The notes under the pieces are model-generated. The model searched no databases, was not told the origin of the DNA, and was given only the letters and a program-made list of their open reading frames with translations. The translations under genes were made by a program, and so were the position numbers. This document shows positions 8,454-16,888 of a DNA stretch of 64,000 nt, piece by piece; the stretch's first letter is position 1, and each line of letters opens with the position of its first letter. The DNA comes from Erythrobacter longus (GTDB lineage Bacteria; Pseudomonadota; Alphaproteobacteria; Sphingomonadales; Sphingomonadaceae), in contig NZ_JMIW01000003.1 in NCBI RefSeq assembly GCF_000715015.1, positions 1-64,000 on the forward strand. Reading direction: 5' to 3'.

Positions 8454-11400
8454 GATTTCATCTCGTTATCGGCGATGCATTTTGAAATAAGCGCACGCAA
8501 AGCGGCAGGTGATGAAGGCTTAAGCAGCCGCGTTGCCCCCATCGTTTGAGCGGCAATGTCGGTTTCCTCAGAGGCTTCGGCGGTTAGCAAGATGGCTGGC
8601 GGGCGTGTCTGCCAGTATTCGCACAAGGCAAGATACACCCCGTCGCCGCGCTCATCACCATTGAGGCGGTAATCCATCACCACTACATCTGGCGCCGTCG
8701 GACAAAGGATTTCGCCCTCTGCCTGTGATGCAGCGCAGGTGACGCCAAGCCCCCATTTTTCAAGCAAAGCCGAAGTCGCGGTGAGGACTGCCGGATCATT
8801 GTCAATCACCAGCACATTGGCAGGGGCGAGCCCGTGGCTTTCCACAGGGGTGGCCACAGCGGCGCAAGGAGTGCGCCACGCGATGGGCGTCATGTGCAGG
8901 GAAAAGCGGCTTCCTACGCCAAGCTGCGAAGTGGTCTCCACATGGATATCAAGCAGCCGCGCGGTGCGCCTGACAATCGCCAGCCCCAGTCCCAACCCTT
9001 CGCGATCGCTTGAGGAACCGCGGTTGAATTCATCAAAAATCGCCGCCCTGTCCTCAGGGGCAATCCCGCGCCCTGTGTCATGGACGCAGACCTGTATCCC
9101 GCCGCTCCCTTTTGCGCCCCCTTTTGCGCCCCCTTTTTTGCCCACGCGCCGCACGCCAAGCAGAATGCGCCCCTTTTGGGTGTAGCGGATGGCATTACTG
9201 ACAAGGTTGCGAACGATGCTGGTGAACAAGGCGCGGTCCGTTTCTACGAACGCGCTGGTGCGCACGCGCCTGAAGTCGAGCGATTTTGCTTTGGCCTGAA
9301 CCGAAAATTCACCGATGATTTCATCAAACACATGGTCGATGGCCACGCTTTCAAGCCTTGGTTGAACGCCGCCGCTGTCAAGTTTGGAAATGTCCAGCAG
9401 CGCGCGGATCAATCGGTCGGCAGAAATGATGGAACCATCAAGGTCTTGCACAAGCTGTTCGAGCTTTTGCCTGCCTGCGACTTCTTCGCCCAAGGCAGAG
9501 GCAAACAGGCGCGCCGCATTCAGCGGCTGGATGAGGTCATGGCTTGCCGCTGCAAGGAAGCGTGTCTTTGACCTTGTAGCCTGTTCAAGCGCCTTGTTGG
9601 CTTCGCTAAGCTGCTGGGTGCGCTCGCTGACCATTTCTTCAAGCGCTTGTTCAGCGCGGCGGTCGGCGGTGATATCGGTGTAGGATGTGACATACCCACC
9701 GCCCGGTGCAGGAGAGCCCACGATCCGCATGGTCCGGCCATCGAATTGTTCGCTTTCGATCCGGTGCTCCTTGCCTGCGCGCATATGGGCAAGGCGGCGT
9801 TCGACCTGAGCTTCGACTTCGTCTTGGCCAAGCGCGGTGCGGGCCAGATTAAAGCGGATGAGGCGCGCAATCGGCGTGCCAACGCTGACCAATTCACCGG
9901 GCAGATCAAACAGCTCTTGATAGCGCATGTTCCACGCAACCAGGCGCATTTCTGCATCGACCAGAGCGATCCCCTGGTCGATGTTTTCAATCGCGATCTG
10001 CAACAATTCACCGCTGAAAGAGAGGCGCTTGTTCGTCTCACCAAACATCGCAACCACTTCGGGCAAAGCAATTGTGTCGCCGCCTGACCACGAATGGATC
10101 AGCATACGCGCAGACGAGCTGCCGATGACGCCGGAAATGGTTCGCTCTGCCATTTCGATCATGGCCTGGTCGGCAAGGTGATTGTCCAGATGCTCTCCCG
10201 GCATCGCCAATATGGCGTCATTGGCCCGGCGTTGTCCGACAAATTGGGCAAGAAGCAAGCGGATGTCCGCAACGGTTTTGTTGGTGGCAAGACGCGGTTT
10301 TGACCCCGGACTTGGTGTACCTGCGAACGCGGCTGCTTGCGAGGCGTCAATAAGGCTGGGCGGATAAAGAAAGGAGGCCATCCAATAGGTGAGCGTGTTC
10401 GCGCCAAGGCTCAACAGAACGCCGGAAACCAGCGGATCGGCATGGATGGCAAACGGGGCAGGCGTTGCAAGCGCAAGCGGCATGATGAGCAGCACGAGCC
10501 ACAGCACAAATCCGATCATCAGACCTGCGATCATGCCCACCTTGTTTCCCGCTTCGCTTATCATGCCAAGAACAAGGCCCGGCGCGAACTGTGCAGCGGC
10601 CGCAAAGGCAAGAGTGCCAAGACCAGCCAGCGTTTCAAGCGTCCCAAAGCCCAGATAAAAAAGATACACAAACAGCAAAAGGCCACCGATTACCAACCGG
10701 CGCGTCATCAACACGCGTTCAGCAATGCGTGTCCGGTCGCCTTGTCCGGTGAGCTCGCTCTTAAACAAAACGGGGGCGATCAGATCATTGGTTATCATCG
10801 TCGAAAGCGCGACGCTGGCGACGACGATCATGCCAGCGGACGCAGAAAACCCCCCGATAAACACCAACAAGGCCAGCGCATCCATGCCTTGTGAAAGTGG
10901 CAGCGCCAGCACGATCATATCGGGGTTCGTTGCCTTTGGCAGAACGCTCAAACCGGCAAGGACGATGGGTATGATGACAAGGGCAATCGCCAGCAGGTAT
11001 AGCGGGAATGCCCAGTGCATCGGCCCATCGGGCCTCTCGCTGCTGGCCTCGATGAAGGTCATATGAAACTGGCGCGGCAGGCACAGCGCCGCGCACCCTG
11101 CGATTAAAGTGAGCGTCCAGAAACGCGCATCAATCTGGCTCCATGCAAAGACCTGGCCCGCCTCGAGAGCCGTATCGCCAGCACCTGAAAGCAGCACAAC
11201 GGCAAGCGCTGCGACTGCGAACAGGGCTACAAGTTTGACCGCCGATTCCACCGCAATGGTGAGAACCATCCCTGTGTTTTGCCCCGGATGATCAGCACGC
11301 CGCGCGCCGAACAGGATGGCAAACAATGCCATCAAGCCGGTAATGAGCAGCACCAGTTCATTGGTCGCAACCTCGCCCGCCAGACCAGGGCTAAGCACAA

Positions 11401-11863
11401 GCATAGAGGTTCCGACCGATCGCAGTTGCAGCGCCATATAGGGCAGGGACCCGGCGGTCGCGATGATCGCCACCAGTGCCGCGACACCGGCGCTTTTGCC
11501 ATAGCGCGCCGACAGGAAGTCAGCGATTGAGGTGGAATGCTGTGCTTTGGACTGGGCCAGGATTTTGCGAACCAGCCCAAATCCAAGGGTGAAAACCAAA
11601 ATGGGGCCAAGATAGATCGGTAAAAAATCGAGCCCCGCGCTCGCCGCTGTTCCAACGCCGCCAAAGAATGTCCAACTGGTGCAATAAACACCAAGGCTGA
11701 GGCCAAAAATAATACCGGAGCGCCGTTTGAGCCAAGCCGCTACTTGACCCCCGCTTGGGCCAACACCGCTCCCATTAACGCTTACGCGGTCCTGCCAGTG
11801 GGCAAGCCAGAACAAAAACCCAAGATATGCTGTCGCAGCCGCTATGGCTGCCCCAAACATCAT
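8423..11863 (-). CDS. crbS: CrbS-type hybrid histidine kinase with SSS transporter domain
   Basis: A 1146-residue membrane sensor. Residues 1 to about 500 form a sodium/solute symporter-like (SLC5/PutP) domain with many membrane segments. A PAS domain follows near 620-735 (IENIDQGIALVDAEMRLVAW), then a histidine kinase with the phospho-accepting histidine near 774 (AASHDLIQPLNAARLF), an ATPase domain (NLVSNAIRY, DTGRGIAPED, GLGLGLAIV), and a C-terminal receiver with its aspartate near 1062 (VVMDYRLNGD). Phosphate probably flows to the CrbR-type regulator encoded head-on. The kinase contains a 12-bp triplicated stretch encoding a Gly/Lys/Ala linker inside the ATPase domain. The transporter part may sense acetate or a related flux. 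The start uses the first of two adjacent ATGs. Confidence 0.9.
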   Translation of the reverse strand: MMFGAAIAAATAYLGFLFWLAHWQDRVSVNGSGVGPSGGQVAAWLKRRSGIIFGLSLGVYCTSWTFFGGVGTAASAGLDFLPIYLGPILVFTLGFGLVRKILAQSKAQHSTSIADFLSARYGKSAGVAALVAIIATAGSLPYMALQLRSVGTSMLVLSPGLAGEVATNELVLLITGLMALFAILFGARRADHPGQNTGMVLTIAVESAVKLVALFAVAALAVVLLSGAGDTALEAGQVFAWSQIDARFWTLTLIAGCAALCLPRQFHMTFIEASSERPDGPMHWAFPLYLLAIALVIIPIVLAGLSVLPKATNPDMIVLALPLSQGMDALALLVFIGGFSASAGMIVVASVALSTMITNDLIAPVLFKSELTGQGDRTRIAERVLMTRRLVIGGLLLFVYLFYLGFGTLETLAGLGTLAFAAAAQFAPGLVLGMISEAGNKVGMIAGLMIGFVLWLVLLIMPLALATPAPFAIHADPLVSGVLLSLGANTLTYWMASFLYPPSLIDASQAAAFAGTPSPGSKPRLATNKTVADIRLLLAQFVGQRRANDAILAMPGEHLDNHLADQAMIEMAERTISGVIGSSSARMLIHSWSGGDTIALPEVVAMFGETNKRLSFSGELLQIAIENIDQGIALVDAEMRLVAWNMRYQELFDLPGELVSVGTPIARLIRFNLARTALGQDEVEAQVERRLAHMRAGKEHRIESEQFDGRTMRIVGSPAPGGGYVTSYTDITADRRAEQALEEMVSERTQQLSEANKALEQATRSKTRFLAAASHDLIQPLNAARLFASALGEEVAGRQKLEQLVQDLDGSIISADRLIRALLDISKLDSGGVQPRLESVAIDHVFDEIIGEFSVQAKAKSLDFRRVRTSAFVETDRALFTSIVRNLVSNAIRYTQKGRILLGVRRVGKKGGAKGGAKGSGGIQVCVHDTGRGIAPEDRAAIFDEFNRGSSSDREGLGLGLAIVRRTARLLDIHVETTSQLGVGSRFSLHMTPIAWRTPCAAVATPVESHGLAPANVLVIDNDPAVLTATSALLEKWGLGVTCAASQAEGEILCPTAPDVVVMDYRLNGDERGDGVYLALCEYWQTRPPAILLTAEASEETDIAAQTMGATRLLKPSSPAALRALISKCIADNEMKSQIAAQSATG
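9107..9142. repeat. Three 12-bp tandem repeats in the kinase ATPase domain
   Basis: Units CCCTTTTGCGCC, CCCTTTTGCGCC and CCCTTTTTTGCC follow one another. In the minus-strand gene they encode a GKKGGAKGGAKG stretch in the loop before the DTGRG box. In-frame expansion lengthens a surface loop. Confidence 0.85.
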
Positions 11864-11952
11864 GATCCCAATCCTCTCCCGGTGAAATGCTACGCTGTTT
11901 TATTCAGAGTGCAAGGTTGGCCAATTGTTGGCAGCGGTTGGATCAGCACACG

Positions 11953-11987
11953 AAAAGGGCGGCGCTCTTTTCGAACGCCGCCCTTTT
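11953..11987 (-). terminator. Rho-independent terminator after the symporter gene
   Basis: A 12-bp stem, AAAAGGGCGGCG pairing with CGCCGCCCTTTT, encloses an 11-base loop and is bounded by A/T runs on both sides, so it can act in both directions. It lies 34 bases past the stop codon of the Na+/solute symporter and separates that operon from the kinase gene. Confidence 0.9.
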
Positions 11988-12020
11988 TGGTTTGGGCCGG
12001 AACCCTGATGGCCCGCTCTA

Positions 12021-13796
12021 TCAGTGAGCGTGCGCGTCGCCTGCACCGCGCGGTACGCGGATGGAATCGACCAGCTTGCGAATGTGCGCTGGGGTCGATT
12101 TGGTCATGCTGGCAACCGCAATCGCAATCCCGAAGTTGATCAGCATACCGATCACTCCGATGCCTTCGGGTGAAATCCCAAACAGCCAGTTTTCTGCCGA
12201 GTTCAGATCCGGCGCAACAAACTTGAAATACAAGATGTAGCCGAAAGTGAACACCAGCCCTGAGATCATGCCCGAGATCGCGCCTTCCTTGTTCATCCCC
12301 TTGAAGAAGATGCCCATGAAGATCGCCGGGAACAGGCTTGATGCGGCAAGGCCAAAGGCAAAGGCCACAACCTGCGCCACCCATCCCGGAGGATAGATAC
12401 CCAGATACCCTGCCACAAGGATTGCGCAAGTCGCCGCGATGCGCGCTGCAAACAGCTCTCCCTTGCCCGATATATTGGGCGCAAAAGTGCTTTTTAACAG
12501 ATCGTGGCTGACCGAGCTGGAAATCACCAGCAAGAGCCCTGCTGCGGTGGAAAGCGCGGCCGCAAGCCCGCCTGCTGCCATCAAGGCAACCACCCAACCG
12601 GGAAGGTTTGCAATCTCAGGATTGGCAAGAACCAGCGTGTCGCGGTCGACATAGACCTCATTCTCGCTGTCTGCGTTTGGCGTATTGGCCACAAGCCTTT
12701 CACCAGAAGGTCCCGTTTCGCCGGTAAATTCGGGCTTGCCTTCAAAGGCGGCACCGGGGCGATATTGCATCACGCCGTCACCGTTCTTGTCCTGGAAGGC
12801 GTAAAGCCCTGCGTTTTCCCAGCTGGTGAAGAACGGTTCCACTTCCGAATAGGCGACATCGTCGACCTTGTTTAAAAGGTTGTACATCCCAAACGCGCCA
12901 ACAGCCGGGGCCGTGGTGTAAAGAAGCGCGATGAAGAACAGCGCCCAGCCTGCTGATTTGCGCGCATCCGATGCCTTTGGTACGGTGAAGAAGCGCACAA
13001 TCACGTGAGGCAGGCCAGCGGTGCCAACCATCAAAGCCATCGTGATGCAGAACATATCGATCATGCTCTTGGACCCGGCGGTGTATTGGTTGAACCCAAG
13101 CTCAACCAGCACATTATCGAGCTTTTGCAAGACCGACACGCCCGATCCATCGTTCAGTTCAGACCCCAGCCCCATTTGCGGAAGCGGGTTATCGGTGAGC
13201 ATGAAGCTGATGAAGAAGGCAGGCACCATATAGGCACAGATCAGAACGCAATATTGCGCGACTTGCGTATAGGTGATGCCCTTCATCCCGCCCATCACGG
13301 CGTAGATAAAGACGATGCCCATGCCGATGATGACGCCCATGGTGATGTCGACTTGAAGGAATTGCGAGAACACAATCCCAACGCCGCGCATCTGCCCTGC
13401 GATATAGGTGAAGCTTATGAAGATAAGGCAGACCACCGCGACCACCCGGGCCGTTTTGGAATAATACCGCGTGCCGATGAAATCGGGCACAGTGAACTGG
13501 CCAAATTTGCGCAAATATGGCGCCAGCAACAAGGCAAGCATCACAAAACCGCCGGTCCACCCCATCAGGTAAACGCTCGCGTCATAGCCCATGAAGGCGA
13601 TCAGGCCTGCCATTGAAAGAAAGCTTGCCGCGCTCATCCAGTCAGCAGCTGTGGCCATACCGTTGACAACCGGGTTAACCCCGCCGCCTGCGACATAAAA
13701 TTCCTTGGTCGAGCCAGCCCGCGTCCAGATCGCGATGCCGATGTAGAGGGCAAAACTTGCTGCGACAAAGATATAGATCAGAGTTTGCGTTTCCAT
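12021..13796 (-). CDS. Sodium/solute symporter, VC_2705 (ActP-related) subfamily
   Basis: A 591-residue inner-membrane transporter of the SSS/SLC5 family, with about 13 predicted membrane helices. The N-terminus METQTLIYIFVAASFALYIG, then TKEFYVAGGGVNPVVNGMAT and AADWMSAASFLSMAG, are typical of the family's ActP-like branch, whose members carry acetate or other small monocarboxylates. A soluble insert at about 345-400 (DKNGDGVMQYRPG) separates two membrane halves and looks calcium-binding-like. GGGAGGG lies just upstream of the start. It is the last gene of an operon with DUF4212, a combination seen for this subfamily. A strong terminator follows. The substrate is inferred from neighbours. 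Confidence 0.9.
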   Translation of the reverse strand: METQTLIYIFVAASFALYIGIAIWTRAGSTKEFYVAGGGVNPVVNGMATAADWMSAASFLSMAGLIAFMGYDASVYLMGWTGGFVMLALLLAPYLRKFGQFTVPDFIGTRYYSKTARVVAVVCLIFISFTYIAGQMRGVGIVFSQFLQVDITMGVIIGMGIVFIYAVMGGMKGITYTQVAQYCVLICAYMVPAFFISFMLTDNPLPQMGLGSELNDGSGVSVLQKLDNVLVELGFNQYTAGSKSMIDMFCITMALMVGTAGLPHVIVRFFTVPKASDARKSAGWALFFIALLYTTAPAVGAFGMYNLLNKVDDVAYSEVEPFFTSWENAGLYAFQDKNGDGVMQYRPGAAFEGKPEFTGETGPSGERLVANTPNADSENEVYVDRDTLVLANPEIANLPGWVVALMAAGGLAAALSTAAGLLLVISSSVSHDLLKSTFAPNISGKGELFAARIAATCAILVAGYLGIYPPGWVAQVVAFAFGLAASSLFPAIFMGIFFKGMNKEGAISGMISGLVFTFGYILYFKFVAPDLNSAENWLFGISPEGIGVIGMLINFGIAIAVASMTKSTPAHIRKLVDSIRVPRGAGDAHAH

Positions 13797-13810
13797 TTGT
13801 CCACCCTCCC

Positions 13811-14134
13811 TTAGTCGTCGAGATCATATTTGCGCTCAATCGCCTTCATACGAACCACGTAGAAGACGATAAGCGCGATGAAGATGTAGATTGAGCCTTG
13901 CTGGGCAAACCAGAAACCGAGCGGATAACCGCCAAGATTAAACTGATCGAGGAAGTCCCGGAAAAGGATCCCTGCGCCAAACGAACACGCGAACCAGATC
14001 GCCATAAGGCTGCACAAAAGGCGGACGTTTTCGCGCCAATATGCCCCTTCGCTTTCGCTTGTTTGGGAAACCTCTTCGTCCGCGTCAGTGGGCGCTGTGT
14101 CCTGCGTCATCCCTGTCATGCTTGTCTCGTCCAT
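13811..14134 (-). CDS. DUF4212 small subunit of the Na+/solute symporter
   Basis: A 107-residue protein with a charged N-terminus (about 30 residues) and two membrane helices (LLCSLMAIWFACSFGAGILF and the QQGSIYIFIALIVFYVVRM segment). It ends in a basic/acidic tail. The YWRENVRLL opening and FWFAQQGSIYIF match the DUF4212 / sodium symporter small-subunit family, which is encoded directly upstream of the VC_2705-type symporter, as here with a 14-base gap. It probably forms part of, or stabilises, that transporter. GGGGAGAG lies just before the start. Function of the family is otherwise not well established. Confidence 0.88.
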   Translation of the reverse strand: MDETSMTGMTQDTAPTDADEEVSQTSESEGAYWRENVRLLCSLMAIWFACSFGAGILFRDFLDQFNLGGYPLGFWFAQQGSIYIFIALIVFYVVRMKAIERKYDLDD

Positions 14135-14266
14135 GTCTCTCCCCTTTTCAAAAGGTGTGGCCCGATCAAGAGAATCCCCGAGCCTTCCCCAGGAGGCTAG
14201 GTGGGTGAGCGGTGATGAGGGAGAGAGACTTTAGTCGTAGGTGTGCAAAACATGCGCGCGGGCAGT

Positions 14267-14929
14267 TTAGCATTCAAGCTGCGACAAGGTGGTGTCTCGC
14301 GGCATCCGGCTAAGCTGTGCCTGAAACAATTCGGCCGCCGCGATTGCATCGGTCAACGCGTCATGCGCCGCATAGGGCGGCAAGCCATAGCGCGCCCGGC
14401 AAGGGCCAAGGCGATAGGCATCTGCCCCCACCAAATTGGGATTGAGCCGCCTTTCAAGGGTGAGCGTACAAATCGCCCGGATGGGAAGGTCCGCGCCATA
14501 AAGCGTCTTTACCGCCCGCCTCAATGCGTCTCGCTCCATCATTGCAGCGTGGGCGACCAATACCCTGCCCGACAGCGCTGCGATCAATTGGTCGATGACA
14601 TATCCAAGCTCGCGCCCTGCCGCTGCCCTTTGTTCACCAATCCCGTGAATGACGACGGCCTCGGACTTCAGCCTTGCATCGCTTTTGATGTCAAAGCCGC
14701 AAGCGGTTGAAAGGGCAATGCTGCGCGCGTCACATTCCAGCCAACCGGCCTGAAGCAAATGCGCATCCTTGGTGAGGCCATCAAGCTCAAAATCAAGCGC
14801 CAGCATCGGTGCGTCAATTGCGGGCATATTGCGCGCAGGCCAATCGCTCGCGGCAAAGGATCGCAATGCCTCATGCGGCGATTTTTGAAGCGCGCCAAGC
14901 GCCCGTTCAAACCGCCACTTCTTGATCAT
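14267..14929 (-). CDS. DnaQ-like 3'-5' exonuclease
   Basis: A 220-residue DEDD-type exonuclease. The three motifs are visible: MLALDFELDG (Asp-x-Glu), VAHAAMMERDAL (His/Asp), and YAAHDALTDAIAAAELF (H-x4-D class). The frame extends to an ATG at 14980, overlapping the preceding gene by 50 bases, but the ATG at 14929 (MIKKWRFERALG) sits right after that gene's stop and is favoured. It is co-transcribed with the CBS/DUF294 protein. This pair accompanies CrbS/acetate-transport clusters in other Proteobacteria; the role there is not known to me. It may act on nucleotides or nucleic acids linked to a signalling role of the DUF294 protein. Confidence 0.85.
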   Translation of the reverse strand: MIKKWRFERALGALQKSPHEALRSFAASDWPARNMPAIDAPMLALDFELDGLTKDAHLLQAGWLECDARSIALSTACGFDIKSDARLKSEAVVIHGIGEQRAAAGRELGYVIDQLIAALSGRVLVAHAAMMERDALRRAVKTLYGADLPIRAICTLTLERRLNPNLVGADAYRLGPCRARYGLPPYAAHDALTDAIAAAELFQAQLSRMPRDTTLSQLEC

Positions 14930-14930
14930 C

Positions 14931-16793
14931 TCAAGCAATCCCACCTGCAAAATTCCGGCGCAGGCCATCCAATCCGTCACGGATCACGCGAAACGCATCC
15001 TTGAGGTAATCGCGTTCGAGCGAGGACAGGTCCGCAGGGGTGATTTTGTTATCCGGCTGGATGCCGCGTGCCACCTGTCGCGCCTGATGTGCGATGCGCA
15101 TTTCATTCACAAGGATCAGCGCATCTTCAAGGCTTTGCGCGTCGTCTGCGTTGATCTTGCCCGCTTGCACAAGCGCTTTCAAACGGTCAATTGTACCCAC
15201 CTGGGTGAGCCCAGCGGCAAGCGCCTGTGTCCGGGCAGTATCAACGATTGGCATGATCGCCTGCCCCTTGGCGTCAAAGACTTTCTGACCGTCTTCTGAT
15301 TTTTCGAGGACCAGAGTGCGGAAAATTCCCAGAGGCACCTTTGATCGTTGTGCATCACGGGCAAGGTAGCTGATGAAAAGCGGGTTTTGGCTTGCAAGGT
15401 GCGCGGTTTCGTCATGCAGGTGTGCCGACAATTGCGCATCGCCGTGAACGCATCGCATGTCGAAAAAGATCGTCGCGCGCAAAATCGCGTCCTCCGTAGG
15501 CCGCGAAATCCAATTGGCATAACGTTCTTGCCACCCTGACACGGTCAAGCGTTGCTGTGGGTTTTTTGCCATGATCCCGCCTTTGCAATGGACAAAGCCG
15601 CATTCGTGCAAGAGATCGCAAATCTCAGTTCCGAGCGCCTCAAAATAGGCAAGGTCCGCTGTTGCCGCGCCATCCGAAATGACAAAACCATTGTCCTGAT
15701 CAGAGCCCACCAGTTGCTCATCACGTGCAAGCGAGCCGAATACGACAAAGGCGTAAGGGCACGGCGGTGGCCCCAACCGGCCCTCTGCCAATTGCGCAGC
15801 GCGCCGATGGACCGCTTCGCCAAGGGCAGAGGTGAAGCGCATCGCTTGGCCTGCGTGAACACCGCCCTTTACCATCGCAACAAAGCTTTCAGGGATGCGC
15901 CGAGCTGCTTCGACAAGCTCGCCATTATCGCGTGCTTTGGCGATTGCCATGCCGGTATCAATCGCATTGTTGCCAATGGCGGAGAGAATATCGGTCGCGC
16001 TCAAAATGCCGGCAAGCGATCCGCTTTCATCGCATAAAGGCACGTGCCTGAACCCTCCGCGCGCCATAAGCGCCATCGCCTCGGATGCGCTTGCGTGGAT
16101 CGAAAGGGTTGCAGGGGCTGGCGTCATCACGGTGCTGACCGGGTCATCCACAGACCGCCGCGCTCCGACCACGCGAACGCGGATGTCCTTGTCGGTGAAA
16201 ATGCCAGCGAGTGTGCGGCCCTCAGCTATCGCAAGAGTGCTCACATTCTCATCGCACATGAGTTTGACAGCTTCTGCAATGGTCGCTCCAGGCTCGCACG
16301 TGACAGGCGTCGCCCGCCCGATAAGCTTGCCCACTTCGTGCCGGTCAAGGTTGTAATCAGCATCCGCCCGCTTTTGCGCAATTGCATGGGCAAGGCGGCG
16401 GGTTTCATCCTTCGCAAAGAAGGCTTTGAACCCGGCATTCGTCGCGCGCAGAGCATGGAATTGCTCTGCCGGAATTGCATAAAGGAGCGTGTCTTCCAAA
16501 GCGCAGGTTGTGTTGTGAACTTCCCCTCCACGAAGCAGGGAAGGGTAGGCGAAGGCGCTGCCCGCCTCAAGCCGCGCGCTCAGCTCTTGACCGGCAAGGC
16601 GAAGCTCAACCGCGCCTGATCGCACGAGGAAAAGATGCGCGTTGTGGTCGCCCGCTGAAATGATCGCTTCACCCGCACGCACGTAGCGGATTTCGACACG
16701 GCGCGAGAGGGCAGCGCGTTCGTCATCGCCAAGCGATTGAAACGCAGTGGTGCCTTTCAAAAACTGCGCGACTTCGGCGATTTCGGTGCTCAT
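14931..16793 (-). CDS. cNMP-binding / CBS / DUF294 nucleotidyltransferase-like protein
   Basis: A 620-residue cytoplasmic protein. Residues 1-130 are a cyclic-nucleotide-binding-like domain (GEAIISAGDHNAHLFLVRSG). Residues 160-275 are a CBS pair (MCDENVSTLAIAEGRTLAGI, MARGGFRHVPLCDESG). Residues 310-450 form the DUF294 nucleotidyltransferase-like domain with FGSLARDEQLVGSDQDNGFV, which keeps the G-S...D-x-D pattern, and a DUF294 C-terminal domain follows. It is the first gene of the operon with the exonuclease, DUF4212 and symporter. By analogy with GlnD-type enzymes it may modify a partner in response to a nucleotide. No clear ribosome binding site precedes the ATG. Confidence 0.88.
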   Translation of the reverse strand: MSTEIAEVAQFLKGTTAFQSLGDDERAALSRRVEIRYVRAGEAIISAGDHNAHLFLVRSGAVELRLAGQELSARLEAGSAFAYPSLLRGGEVHNTTCALEDTLLYAIPAEQFHALRATNAGFKAFFAKDETRRLAHAIAQKRADADYNLDRHEVGKLIGRATPVTCEPGATIAEAVKLMCDENVSTLAIAEGRTLAGIFTDKDIRVRVVGARRSVDDPVSTVMTPAPATLSIHASASEAMALMARGGFRHVPLCDESGSLAGILSATDILSAIGNNAIDTGMAIAKARDNGELVEAARRIPESFVAMVKGGVHAGQAMRFTSALGEAVHRRAAQLAEGRLGPPPCPYAFVVFGSLARDEQLVGSDQDNGFVISDGAATADLAYFEALGTEICDLLHECGFVHCKGGIMAKNPQQRLTVSGWQERYANWISRPTEDAILRATIFFDMRCVHGDAQLSAHLHDETAHLASQNPLFISYLARDAQRSKVPLGIFRTLVLEKSEDGQKVFDAKGQAIMPIVDTARTQALAAGLTQVGTIDRLKALVQAGKINADDAQSLEDALILVNEMRIAHQARQVARGIQPDNKITPADLSSLERDYLKDAFRVIRDGLDGLRRNFAGGIA

Positions 16794-16888
16794 GGTTCAG
16801 GGCTCATGGCGCGAGAGAGTAACTCAGTCTCCACCCCCGCGCCATGCCACGATAGTCGTATGGGTCCTGACCCTAATACTGTGTGACC

